64,000 nucleotides of DNA from Cerrena zonata (GCA_038087015.1 JASBNA010000042.1:248001-312000); one strand, 5' to 3'; positions 9,901 through 19,900 are shown, counted from the first letter of the stretch. Made by a program: numbers and translations. The notes: generated by a model not told the origin, from the sequence alone.

Positions 9901-11205
9901 ATTATTATTGTGATCATTTTGACGGTCTTTTGATTCATCATTCAAAATGGATTCATCTAATGTTACACCTTGTTCAAGGTTATGTTGTTGAACAAGTTTA
10001 TCAATTTCATCTTCTTCATCTTCTATAGCCGATTCATTGAACAGGGCCAATTTCAAAGCGTTATTAAATTCATTTTTATTGGAATTAATTTTTTCATGAC
10101 CTTCTAGAATTGCTTGAATTTGAGCATCTATAAATTCATCATTATCTTCAGCTATTGAATCGATAGAATCAGCACCTAAAGCATTTAAAATTTCATTAAT
10201 TTCGTCATTTGTTGCTGATGCTAATGATTTTCTTCTAGCATCAGATAATTTTCTCGGTAGTTTTACTTTTGAATTCTTGCGAGAATGAAGATTATCCGAA
10301 GATATTGAAGGTTTTCTTGATAATTTTGAAGACTTTCTTCTTATTGATTTAGGAGGAGAAGAAGAGCCAGAATATAAATTAGATCTTAAGTTAATTGCAT
10401 CAGTTGGATTCATTGGTTTTGATAACAATTTACTTTCATCGTTTTCATTTGGTTCGATTGAAGGTAAAACAAACAGAAAGGGAATATCACCAACTTGAAT
10501 TTTGGTACCATCAATTAAAGGAACAGTAATACCTTTTTCAACGAATAAATCATCAACAAATGCACCATTTCTTCCTAAAATAGATAATTCAAATCTCTGT
10601 GTACCAAAATTATAGAAAATCTTAGCATGACGTCTTGAAATAGCTTTTTTAGAACTCAAATGAACATCAACAGCATGATGAGAAGATTGTAATAATTCAT
10701 CATTTGATTTTCTACCTAAAACAACTTGTAAAGTTTGAACGAAAAAGGTGAAATTTTCAAAATCTAATCTGGCATAAGCCGAAATTTTTGAATTTTCATT
10801 ATTATCATCATTTTTTAAATTACCCAAAGCTGCTTCACTGGTTATTGGAATTAATGACGATGATTTTCTCAAATTTTGTTGAGAATCAGATAATTTATGT
10901 TCATGTTGTTCAATAATTGGATTTGGTGAATGTGTGTTACTAGCAGTATTTGATTTAAGATTCTTATCTTCAGCTATCGATTTGTTTAAAGGATCAATAT
11001 CTTCGTCTAATGGTTTTCGTTTATTCAGTAGAAGATCATCAATCTCTTCATCAAGATTCAAGTTATTAATATCGGGTTCATCCTCAAAAGACTTCCGATC
11101 AGACTCACTCATAATATTCAATTTCAAATTATTATTAGGTGATTCACTATTAGACGAATTCTTTTCGGTTAGTGGGTGGTCATCGCCTAATGACAAACCA
11201 CTCAT
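7000..11205 (-). CDS. FHL1: Forkhead/FHA transcription regulator Fhl1
   Basis: A 1401-residue regulator from the Met at 11205 (MSGLSLGDDHPLTE). An upstream in-frame Met at 11289 adds 28 residues but runs through a CACGTG box, so the inner start is preferred. An FHA domain lies at about residues 148-250 (VVLGRKSN, KAISRRHAKIFYN, LGRNGAFVDD). A divergent forkhead domain is at about 688-760 (FPTMITSVLRAKAGDYGMTL, WQSAIIHNVELNKIYKK). Acidic and Asn-rich stretches lie between, and a long Pro/Ser/Gln-rich tail follows. Fhl1 recruits Ifh1 to ribosomal-protein genes in S. cerevisiae under TOR control; in C. albicans-type yeasts it works alongside Tbf1 and Cbf1. It is longer than S. cerevisiae Fhl1 (936), mainly through low-complexity tails. 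Confidence 0.93.
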   Translation of the reverse strand: MSGLSLGDDHPLTEKNSSNSESPNNNLKLNIMSESDRKSFEDEPDINNLNLDEEIDDLLLNKRKPLDEDIDPLNKSIAEDKNLKSNTASNTHSPNPIIEQHEHKLSDSQQNLRKSSSLIPITSEAALGNLKNDDNNENSKISAYARLDFENFTFFVQTLQVVLGRKSNDELLQSSHHAVDVHLSSKKAISRRHAKIFYNFGTQRFELSILGRNGAFVDDLFVEKGITVPLIDGTKIQVGDIPFLFVLPSIEPNENDESKLLSKPMNPTDAINLRSNLYSGSSSPPKSIRRKSSKLSRKPSISSDNLHSRKNSKVKLPRKLSDARRKSLASATNDEINEILNALGADSIDSIAEDNDEFIDAQIQAILEGHEKINSNKNEFNNALKLALFNESAIEDEEDEIDKLVQQHNLEQGVTLDESILNDESKDRQNDHNNNNNTNTNNDNNENDDINMDLSILNQEIATLAPLIDAHNHDLLKEKEDKKKKLELSKFKKSQNSKKSNKKQSGKDQTSPPLNSVSPPSVITSNNMNPLMGKPAPPRMGKPASIQPPANRLYGRPLTGKSSFGEESMASNSLPVNYQNIPNQITQPPLVTNVPPPIVRPPPPRPLPPKLEVPVNTITTVHVVSSLIPAKAITVDPFKFELAPICVLKSLDEPNSTPKIPKKNKDMSILKLTAKTAHPTGEVPEQYKTKPNVAFPTMITSVLRAKAGDYGMTLPAIIEGIREMYPYYKYCPDGWQSAIIHNVELNKIYKKVSNYGQKSEWTWTMDNAYIEERERVRRKQQEMAAARAKAAAIKAEELKQRQKIEAQQTAISQNITARNVPAYTYNPNVRLPQSQFISQLQQKQASSLPVNGQKPKTIAELASEIRRDGVGSKAPLYFKPQTSTQGNKPGELPRPMSGSNSPAPTGAYSNSPGTHSKSPIGSGSQSPTTIKAQLAANRSQSPSQQSQPPVMNSDTKKSLAYLQKELFVLYKARKLSYNTATTTEIITKALATTIAQVNVIGARAGCGDNALSFLVEKAPQQVSKILDIALTKSIKEKQGTLSSRQSSRDGTPVPQGSPPASAPASALSPNDQPKQVSKPVSQPVVQSDVGPKQSSQTLDAKSTSGQSPLSSQQLRGPNGPSSLPPSGQSIKTSSSHTNPVLVSDKSSFTPSANQNTSIPQSQVYSSSPINKQNAPIEQRPASTVAANQSPSNQPQVTTSPGFKSNSPIVAPSGLSSHQSASPNGVATNSSLKPQSQEFSGQSTPAAVQPPEPQPVKPLVAPATNSSLADDSSLENQSSYNKTLANSRPVVKSPVQQPQSTTGASTSPAPSSYSSGLTKPRYGLSKPPSFQKTGSPALSRPAYSGPGSRGTGSLPRPPQFLSNKPPAAQPQNSEPSTGDKRPLDQNGDKVNENSPSKVIKIE

Positions 11206-11249
11206 TATTGTAGATTCAAATCGTTTTATTGGATGGATTAAAAGGGGTG

Positions 11250-11255
11250 CACGTG
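11250..11255. promoter_or_regulatory. E-box CACGTG just upstream of FHL1
   Basis: CACGTG about 45 bp upstream of the preferred FHL1 ATG. Cbf1 acts with Fhl1 and Tbf1 at ribosomal-protein genes in C. albicans-type yeasts, so a Cbf1 box here could link FHL1 to the same circuit. Confidence 0.4.
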
Positions 11256-12093
11256 ACGGGATTTTAGAATTTGATCTTCTGATCAACAAACTGGAACTAA
11301 CGACACTTCTTATTGGATCCCAGTGGAGTTCTGGATTAACGAATGTTACTTACTTATCTGATGGTAAATTAACCGCTAGGTCTTCTAGTTATCAATGTTG
11401 TTTTTTCCTTTTTTTTTTTTTTTTTTCTTTTGGTTCATCTCACACTATGTGCAGGTTATTCAGTTTGCAACTTTTACTGCAAATACAAGCATAGATATGT
11501 ATATAGATTACATATATATTATAGAAGAAGGTAGTTAGTCATTATTTGAAAAGATCACGGTTGTATATGGATCTTAAAAGTTGACAGTCTGGGTCAAGAT
11601 GCCAATTTATATTAGGTGTTCCGAGTTATTCCTTTCTTTATAATATAAACGGAGAATGGTAGGGAAGATGACAATACGGTCATCGGAGACTGTTTGTTGA
11701 TTGTAACTTTCGTCGAATCATAGAGACTAAAATAGTACGTACTAATTGAAACACCAGCCGATATGATCTTTTAAACCATGGGGACAATGGAATATGTATA
11801 GAGAAAGTGATATGAAACCAGTGCATGCTATACTATATGGATTATATATAGATATTATTAGTTGATCAAATAGTTATTGAAGTCGATTCAGTACTGTTGG
11901 TCGTAACAAATAGCGTTTCAATTTTCGATCTTATCTTGTCTTTTAAATCCAGCGAAGACAATACCCAATGTAAATGCTTGGGATGTTTCCCCCAGCAAAG
12001 ACTGTCTAGTAATGATTTCAAAAAATGGATTTTCGGTAAAAATTAATGAATATTTACCTGGAAATAACTAAATATAAGCTTTGGAATACATGA

Positions 12094-12160
12094 GGTCATT
12101 TAGTATCAGAATACCATAAACGTTTGGTAGTTAATCACTTTCGTCTCTGCATGGTCAATT
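12094..12160. repeat. Flank repeat copy 1 of the degenerate array
   Basis: Starts GGTCATTTAGTATCAGAATA and ends GCATGGTCAATT. Similar segments occur at 13441-13503 and 14790-14862. It is the first of three copies spaced about 1.35 kb apart. Confidence 0.6.
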
Positions 12161-12395
12161 ACCAGAGTAGAAGTCAATGGTTTTGTATCGAATCTTAGAG
12201 CATAATTGGTTCTAATGATACAAATAAATGTACCAAATAATCAACTCTAATATGTATTGATTAGTTGTAAAATTGCGTGAAAGCCGAAGTTAGTGTGCTT
12301 AGTACTGTAAAAATTGTGAACTCATTGCAAAAGTAACATATGTAGATTCCTTACACTATACATAGAATTATACTTAATGGAATAGCTTCAATACT

Positions 12396-12671
12396 TTATG
12401 CTGGAGAACCTGGAGTCCAGACAGTGGTTGGACCGAATTGAGAATAATAACAAGCATCAGTAGCTTCTTTAGCTCGGTCCTGGGTATCTCCAAGATCATA
12501 CTCTAGAAACTTTAACCCTTGATCAGCAATAAACTTATCAAATTCGCCAAGGCAAACTTACCCAAAAGCTCTTTGGCGTTGTCATATGACTCCATCTTTT
12601 AGCTTTTTTTCAAAAGACGTAGCACCAGTGTATAAACAAGGACGTGAGATAGCATATTCGTCGAAATCCAT
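12396..12671 (-). pseudogene. Relic A of an unidentified small-protein family
   Basis: A decayed minus-strand gene. From an ATG at 12671 the frame reads MDFDEYAISRPCLYTG and onward, then breaks (TGA, TAA). In shifted frames coding sense continues: SYDNAKELLGKFA, then FDKFIADQGLKFLEYDLG and on to a natural-looking end PTTVWTPGSPA with stop at 12396-12398. DNAKELLGKFAL resembles DDAKEPWGKIAL of relic C. The product family is not recognised. Confidence 0.5.
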
Positions 12672-13018
12672 TGTCGACGAGGAAGTTTCTTAGAGTACAC
12701 CGCTTTTATGAAAGGAACTGAAAAGAAGTATAAATCATTTTGGAACATATCTCCCAAGAGTATTCAGGATTGGAAAAGCTTATAGCTAATTAACCTTTCT
12801 TTGGGTATCGAACAATTAGCAAAAGAACACTCATAAACAAAGAATGTTGGAGTTCTTGTAATTACTACAAATATAGTGATACTAAAGAAACATTTATTTT
12901 GGCTGTGCATTATGTCGTAGTTAAAGTAGTGAAGTAATTCAGCACGATATGCTGCGAAATTTAAATTTCTCACCAGTGGATTCCATATCATATCTAAACA
13001 TGTATAGAATATATATTT

Positions 13019-13361
13019 CTAAAAGTCAACATAGAGGGATCCAAAAAAAGCTGGATCCCAAGCCTCGAAACGTAGGTAATATGAGTCATGCCACCCAAAG
13101 GCGAGACCATGAACCCGTTTGTCAAAATCTTCTCGTGTTAAATCACAACCAAATTTGTCAAGAACCCGATTTGTAAAGTCACAAACCATTTCAGCTAAAT
13201 ATACTTTGACTTCGTCATGAGTTCTATAAAGCTACGAGTCTTTCTTCTAATGCCTGACCGGCAGCGAAGGCTATAGCTTCAAGTTTCTGTTCTGTCGTGG
13301 ACGTAGGTTTTTCTCAGTCGTACACTGCTTCGTAATCTTCTAAGTACTTAGTGATAGGCAT
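13019..13361 (-). pseudogene. Relic B of an unidentified small-protein family
   Basis: Starts at ATG 13361 (MPITKYLEDYEAVYD), has an in-frame TGA at 13314-13316, and continues KLEAIAFAAGQALEERLVAL. A frameshift near 13230 restores sense: YRTHDEVKVYLAEMVCDF, LTREDFDKRVHGLAFGW, YYLRFEAWDPAFFG. It stops at 13019-13021. Roughly 110 codons of coherent, amphipathic, probably helical protein with several breaks. LEAIAFAAGQALEERL lines up with FDLALTHAVGKHLEEL of relic C, and it sits at the same place relative to its flank repeat. No function recognised. Confidence 0.6.
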
Positions 13362-13440
13362 TTTGATTGAATATTTGTATGGAAAAAACTTAAGCAAATT
13401 AAATTTGGTCAAATTTTGGAATTTAAATAGTAATTCAGAG

Positions 13441-13503
13441 GGTCTTTGAGTATTAGAAGTGAATTGGTTGCTAAGTTAAATTACCTTTGGGCATGGTTGA
13501 ATT
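13441..13503. repeat. Flank repeat copy 2 of the degenerate array
   Basis: GGTCTTTGAGTATTAGAA, ending GCATGGTTGAATT; diverged from copies 1 and 3. It lies 80 bp upstream of the relic B start and so may be a decayed promoter. Confidence 0.55.
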
Positions 13504-13961
13504 CGCCAACAATTTGCACACTAACACCATCACCAAAACATGTTTTAGCACTGCGGATCACTTTTAATTTTATAAGAAATGCTGCAAAATTAGTGAATTG
13601 CTCATGCAAGTAAATTATATAATACTATATCTATATTTAGAATGTTTATGTATATACATCTATTCAATATCCGTATTGATACTATGTTCGTATCTATAGA
13701 ATATACATATTTATAATATAGTTGTATGAGGAATTCATTAATTTCGCAGCATTTAGATCTAAATTAAACTACTTCACTACTTCTACTATTACACGATTAT
13801 ACTTTAACATACAATTATACTTCAACACAAAATACATAGCTGAGGTCATTCTCGATTGTGTATTCACTTTTGGTAAGAACCAAGTATAAACGAACTGTTA
13901 ATACATATTCTTTTGTTAATTGTTCGACGTACAAAAGTAACCTTAATTACCTACCAAAGGT

Positions 13962-14123
13962 TTATTGCTGGATTGAACAATCCTGTTTATATTCCTTAAT
14001 GTTCCCTTGATTCATCGAAGGCAGTACCTGCGCTGCCATCTTGGCTGCCACTCTCTGTTTCGATAGTTCAGCGAGAATCAAATTCCCGTTGATTTGTGCA
14101 AGAGAAGTTTTTGCCTTTCCCAA
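13962..14123 (-). pseudogene. Fragment D, possible C-terminal remnant of the relic family
   Basis: A 53-codon open stretch without a start, reading LAQINGNLILAELSKQRVAA, then KMAAQVLPSMNQGN, and ending with a stop at 13962-13964. Composition looks coding, but it has no recognised relatives and could be chance. It lies downstream of relic C on the same strand. Confidence 0.3.
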
Positions 14124-14240
14124 TTATTAATTTGGTTGAAACTACTGGCTAAGGAGAATATAAGAAGCATTTAGCTATTAAACTTATAATTGTGCAACTG
14201 CCGCAGAATACGTTCGTAATTGACATGGTTCAGATTTCGA

Positions 14241-14672
14241 CTACGGTAAGAAGAACTTATATTTGATTAAATCGAAATATCTACAAAGTTGTAATATCAT
14301 ATTTGAATGTTGTATAATCCCAGTCAAATTCTGGGATACCTGGACTCCATTGAGGGTATAATAATCCTCATATACTGCTCTACCCATTACCGTAGAGTTG
14401 ACTGTACTATTGTTAAGCTGGAAAAACTCCTCCAGGTGATCTGTAATAACTTCGTCATGCAATCTTACTGCCTCAAACAAGGCAATTTTCCCCCAAGGTT
14501 CTTTGGCATCATCATGAGAAACAGGGACATTGGCATACCTAAGTAGTTCTTCAAGATGCTTACCAACTGCATGGGTTAAAGCTAGATCAAACATATGGTA
14601 GGTTCCAAATTCTTTTATTTTCTGAACGTAGACAAGGTCTTAAGCACGTCTAAAATCAGAAAATTGAGACAT
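14241..14672 (-). pseudogene. Relic C of an unidentified small-protein family (best preserved)
   Basis: From ATG 14672 (MSQFSDFRRA) the frame has a single TAA at codon 11 (14640-14642), then stays open for over 130 codons to a stop at 14241. Readable segments include FDLALTHAVGKHLEELLRY, SHDDAKEPWGKIALFEAV, RLHDEVITDHLEEFFQLN and GRAVYEDYYTLNGVQ. The last 15 residues (CRYFDLIKYKFFLP) look like a frameshifted end. HDEV and the helix pattern recur in relic B. It could be expressed from the internal Met at 14594 (117 residues), but the upstream stop and decayed neighbours argue for a pseudogene. Function unknown. Confidence 0.55.
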
Positions 14673-14789
14673 TATTTGGATTTTGATAGTAAAGAATAAT
14701 TAAAAAAATCCAAACGAAATACCAGTGGAAATGAATATAAATATATGAGAGAAGGTCATTAGGTCATTGAGAAGGTCATTGAGAAGATC

Positions 14790-14862
14790 GTTGAGAGGTT
14801 AGTATCAGAATAGAATAAATTTCCGGTAGTTAATTAAGTTGAGCTTTGCGCATGGAACAATT
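14790..14862. repeat. Flank repeat copy 3 of the degenerate array
   Basis: Contains TTAGTATCAGAATA, CGGTAGTTAATTAAG and GCATGGAACAATT, matching copy 1. It lies about 120 bp upstream of the relic C start. A short GGTCATTGAGAA repeat precedes it (14755-14793). Confidence 0.6.
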
Positions 14863-14959
14863 AACAAAGAATCAAACCCATTGGATTGTTTTAAGGCATA
14901 CTTCGTTCTATTTGCTACATTGGTAAATACTAAATAGTAATTTACCTCAGCCATGTTTT

Positions 14960-15035
14960 GTGCAGCTCAAGTATAACTGTGCAGTTCAAGTATAACTGTG
15001 CAGCTCAAGTATAACTGTGCAGCTCAAGTATAATT
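14960..15035. repeat. 19-bp tandem repeat, four copies
   Basis: Unit GTGCAGCTCAAGTATAACT at 14960, 14979, 14998 and 15017, with one or two substitutions among copies. No coding sense. A minisatellite in the gene desert. Confidence 0.9.
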
Positions 15036-15655
15036 GTGCAACACTGAACTTAGTGTTTTGAGTGAGTAGTTTGTGCAAGTAAGTTTGATAATACTATATT
15101 ATATATATAGCCATATTGTCTATTCTAATTTCCACCCTGGCAAAGTCAACAAAGCTCCCCTGGTGTAAATTTGGTCTAATTGTTACAGAATAAACTGTAC
15201 AAAAACGTTTTCATTGTAGATTTGGTGAACTGAGATCAAGCTTGACTGCTATACAAGCAAACTTCGTAGCCAATTAACTTAGCACAAATACAATTAACAA
15301 GGTAAGTTTAATCGAATCCATTGAAGTTTAGTACTAACCAGCTCATCTCTGGCTTGATCTTTTCACTACAATAGGAAAAATAATGATAATAGATGGAGGA
15401 TCTCGAAATTTAAACTATGCTTTGTGTGGCCGAAACATTCCACTAGTTTAATTTTAGTAAATACTGCGAAATTAGTGAATTTTCTATGCAACATGTATAC
15501 TATTGTATATAGATGTATGTAGCGATTCCAGTAGAGGAGCAATAGTAAGTATAGACATTGAGTTGCATCAAGTGTCGTGCAAGTAGATTCGTATAGGCTA
15601 CTAGTGGACAAGCAGCCAGCAAACCTGTGAAGGGTACACTAGTTAGCATATGAGT

Positions 15656-15835
15656 ATGGTATAATAATGAAGGTATAGTAGTATAGAAGGTATAGTGGTA
15701 TAGAAGGTATAGTAGTATAGAAGGTATAGTAGTATATAAGTGTAATATAGAAGTTGGTATAATAATATAGAAGGTATAGTAGTATAGAAGGTATAGTAGT
15801 ATAGAAGTTGGTATAGTAGTATAGTATGTATAGGA
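15656..15835. repeat. About 17-bp minisatellite, roughly ten imperfect copies
   Basis: Imperfect repetition of GGTATAGTAGTATAGAA with length variants, ending some 85 bp upstream of the SLX9 ATG. Spurious antisense ORFs rich in Tyr/Thr/Ile arise from it. Confidence 0.85.
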
Positions 15836-15919
15836 TAGTATTGAGTCGCACACGCAAAGCTTTATAAATTGCAGGTTACAAGCTCATCGAAGAATAACTA
15901 CTACTTATTCATTAACAGA

Positions 15920-16491
15920 ATGGTATGTAACAATCAAATACAACTACGAGTCAGCACTAACAGTTATAGGCCATCACCAAGAAGGGAAACAGTCTAAGAG
16001 CCAAGTCGGCAAAAGTAGGCAGGAAAAGTCAGTTGTCCAATAAAATAGCAGAGCTCAAAGAAGAAGAACACCATGAAAATCCTTTACTTAAATTACTGCA
16101 AATAACAAAGAAGGAAAAACAATTGAATAAGAGTAAAGACTTCAGCACGAAACTACAGCAGAAGGTGACCTTCAACATAAGCGGAGGTATTAGTAAGTCT
16201 AGTGCAAGACGTCAAAAGAGAAAGGCAAAACAGGAATTAAAACCAAAAATGGACGATTTATTACTGGCATTGGAGAGCACAACAACCACAACTACAACCA
16301 CCAGCACTACACCGGAATACGTAAAACCCAGTAAAAAACAATCGAACTTACCGAATGCAAATAAACAATCAGGTCATGCTAAAATCATGAAGAATGAATA
16401 CAAAAATTTTAATAAATTATTACTGGATAATTCTTTTAGAGCTTCTCCATTTGCAGCATTAAAAGATACCATCCGCCATAATTTAAACTGA
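15920..16491 (+). CDS. SLX9: Ribosome biogenesis protein Slx9, spliced with a 3-nt first exon
   Basis: Exon 1 is the ATG alone (15920-15922). A 47-nt intron (15923-15969) with GTATGT donor, CACTAAC branch point and TATAG acceptor leads to exon 2 (15970-16491). The product is 174 residues, starting MAITKKGNSLRAKSAKV. Family motifs are SKSSARRQKRK, LKPKMDDLL and, near the end, KNFNKLLLDNSFRASPFAAL. Slx9 associates with pre-40S particles and helps processing and export of the small subunit. A Thr-rich stretch (about residues 110-120) is low complexity. An ORF-only call would start at a TTG and lose 22 residues. CTG codons at 16264 and 16423 fall where Slx9 relatives have polar residues, in line with CTG being read as Ser. 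Confidence 0.9.
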
Positions 16492-16935
16492 TCGTCTAAT
16501 TGACGTACGGGTCCTCCTCTTGTCCAGTTAAGGTATTTAAGTAGACTTTGTTATATCTCGCTAATCAAATCGATTTCCTTTTGGAACATTTGTTTTGTTA
16601 GCAAAACGCGAAATTTTTCAACCAAAATTATAAACAATAAAGGCTCAAATAACCAAATACACAATGATTGTTTAAGAGTAAACATAAACAAAGTAGAATG
16701 GCTATTACAAACAAATGCTGAAAGCCATCATCAGCTTTTGAAGCAAGGTTTTTGGTTGTTTGTTTGTTTTAGGTAAGGGAAACCCTGATATTATAGTGTA
16801 AGTGAAAAAAAAACTGCCAGACAGAGAAAACTGTAGATGGTTAACTGTTCAACCAAAGAATAGTGTCAATACAACTGAAATTAGCCTGGTTAGAGATCAT
16901 CGAGGTTGATATATATCAATATATCTTTGGTAAAA
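16492..16935. other. Intergenic: SLX9 3' end and LTE1 promoter
   Basis: AT-rich spacer of 444 bp between two same-strand genes. It contains a TTTG-type microsatellite near 16750-16770. No gene seen. Confidence 0.5.
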
Positions 16936-19900
16936 ATGGATCAGGAGGAATATCAGGAACATTCTTCTGGTAGAAAATCGTTTCATAAGATGAGGCTGTT
17001 TCATCCAGATAAAAGACTTCTTGGAGAGAATCAACAGCTACCTAGTCCTTCAATTGATTGTCAATCGGAAGAGTTGCTTGATCTTGAAGAGTCCAATAAC
17101 ACCTCCAATGCTACGGTGATCAATATCGTCAATGAAAGTAATCGAATCCATAACGACTTCCAGTATAATAAACATAATGAATCAATATTTGATGATACTT
17201 ATTATTTCCCAAGTTTAACTAAAGAAAATGAATTAATTGTAAAATTTGATGAAACAAACCCTGATTTAATTAATAATGCAACTTTAAAAGCGTTATTGGT
17301 TCAATTAACTTCACCAGAAGTTATTGACTATAATTTTATTTGTGATTTTTTTCTAACTTATAGAATTTTCACTGATAGTCATACTATTTTAACATTACTA
17401 TTAACTAGAATAATTTGGTCATTGCAATATATAAATACTAAACAAGAATCAAACGTCAAATTAGGGAAATTGGTTTTGTTAAGAACATTTGTTGTATTGA
17501 GACATTGGTTATTAAATTACTTTGTTGATGATTTTAAAACAAATTTATACTTATGTGATACCTTCATATATAATATGAATCAAATAACTAATGAATCAAA
17601 TTTAATCAATGAAGAAATGATTTTTGAAAAAAAAATTATTGGTGATTTGAAAAATCATTGGATCTCTCTAATAAATGAATTTTGGAATATAAATTTATCG
17701 ACTCAGAATATTTTAAGTTATTCATTACCAATCATGTCAGAAATTACCTCAATTAAGAAAATATCTAAATCAAACACTGAAATATCAATCCATACCAATC
17801 CTTCATTTAGAAGATCAGCAATGTTATCACTATATGATCAAAAAATTCATCATAAAATGTTGATTTTTGATGATTCAAATTCAATTAATGAAAATCCTCA
17901 ATTTTCAATTAATAATTTACTTTTACAACATCAAAGTTCAAGAATTTCTCTTAATAATAAACTACAAGATCATAAATCTCAAAATAAACAAGTTATTAAG
18001 AAAAAAGCCCAAAATAAACATAATCATATGAATTTGAAAGATTCTTCAGTGGTTTTAAAGAAAACTTCAAATCAACAAGATGTTTCTAATGATGAAAATA
18101 GCGGGTTTTCCACTAATGGTAATATTAAATTACCCTCTTCCAAAATTCAATCAATTGTTCCTCCTACTCCAGTTAAAAAAATGGATTATATCTTGAAAAA
18201 TTCTTTAACTAGTTCTCCTAAAAGAAAAAGTAATGACCCCTTTGATTTAACTGAACCTTTCAAAAATGACTTAAATCGTAAAAATTCAATCAAAAAATTG
18301 GTTGATGGTTGGAGGAAAACTTTCAATCATAAACAATCGGATTCTTCCAATGATTTAAATCATTTAATCAATAACGCAATCAATGTCATAAATAAAGATG
18401 ATGTAATAAAAATTGGTAACAGAGTAGATATATTAAGTGCCAGAATAATTGATGAATTAGAATATTTAATTCGTTTTTATTTCAAAAATTCAAATGATAC
18501 TATTAATGAAATCCCTGATTTAAATCAAAATGATGAATTTGTCGATGTTAATGATTATGATGATACTGAAAGTAATTTTGAACCTTCAATTGCTGAATTA
18601 GGTTCTCCAACTAAAAAATCAAAAAGAACTTCAAAAATTTCAAATGATAATATCACAATTAATGATTTATCAGATTTAAATATAGTTAAGATCGATAACT
18701 TGATTAATATCGAAAACTCTCCTCGTGATATGGATAAACATGAATCTTTTCAAAGACCGGTTCTGATTAATTGGAATGATGATGATAATCTTGATAACTC
18801 AAACTTTGTAAATGGAAATGATGATATTGAAAATTCTAATTTTGCAAATGGAAATGATGATATTGAAACTAGTTCAAAATTTGATTTCAGTCCCTCAAAT
18901 AATGTGAGTCATGATATGGGTTCTACTCATGAAGTTAATCCTTCTAGTAATCACGAGATCAGTCCTACTAGTAATATAAGTCCTTCTAGTAACGATATCG
19001 GCTCCTCTAGTAATGAAATCAGTCCATCAACTATAAATAATGAAGACATTTCGAGTAAAAGACTAGCAAAAGCTAGCACTCAATACTTTGATGTTAGTAG
19101 TGATCTACCAGTAGAACCTCAATCGGTTCAATATACTCACTCTAACAATTCAAATCATTCTAATAATTCAAATAATTCAAAGCATTCTAAGAAATCAAAT
19201 CGTTCTCAAAATTCTTATAACTCTTCAATATCAACTCCAAGTAATATAACCCAATATGATGCTGAAATTGCTGATTTAGGAATTGCAATTAGTCCAATAT
19301 CCAATAATAAAGTTGCAAAGAGAATTAGTTTTACTGAAAATGTCGATAATAACAAACCAATGAGAAGCTTATCAAGTAAATCTAATCATTCAATGATGAG
19401 AAGAGATTCTTATAAGTCCTATATTAGTTATGATTCAGCAATTTCATTTTCAAATAATCACGAAAATCAAACCAATAAAGAAAATTATTTCGAAAATGGA
19501 TTAAAGAAAAAAAGTGGTTGTAATAACTTAAGAGGTGCAGTTAATCATAAAAATAATGAAAGTAACGGTAGTAATACTACTAACTCTACCAATGATATGA
19601 ACTCACTTGATTTACCTGTTAAAGTTACAACCACTTCATTAAGTTCAATTGCATCAAGATCATCAACTAGGAAAAGTATTAGAGTTAGTACTTTAGGAGC
19701 TTTGACTGAACTTCCATTTACTAATCTGAATGAATCGAGCATGTCCCTTTTTCAACAGAAAAAGAGAAACTCTGTCTTACCTCAAAGATCTTCTAAAACT
19801 TCTGATGTTGGTGATAGTTCGATTTTTTCTGTTGTTGCTAAAAGTAGAGGTGCTTCAATGAAAGAGGATAAAAAGCTTGAAAATTCAAGTAATAAGACTC

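Larger units (their letters stand above)
11206..15919. other. 4.7-kb gene desert with gene relics and minisatellites
   Basis: The longest stretch here without an intact gene, between FHL1 and SLX9. The first part holds the FHL1 promoter (E-box 11250-11255, T-rich run near 11408-11430). From about 12.0 to 14.9 kb are decayed minus-strand reading frames with in-frame stops and frameshifts. A 65-70 bp flank appears three times at about 1.35-kb spacing. Two minisatellites (14960-15035 and 15656-15835) lie toward SLX9. Only short spurious ORFs span the rest. Candidate explanations are a dead tandem gene array or an ORF-free centromeric region; neither is proved. Confidence 0.7.

Noticed and set aside
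10934..11494. A 186-codon plus-strand ORF
   Set aside because: Antisense shadow of the FHL1 N-terminus extending into its promoter and a T-run.
15500..15857. Tyr/Thr/Ile-rich ORFs antisense in the desert
   Set aside because: Produced by the 17-bp minisatellite; no start context or homology.
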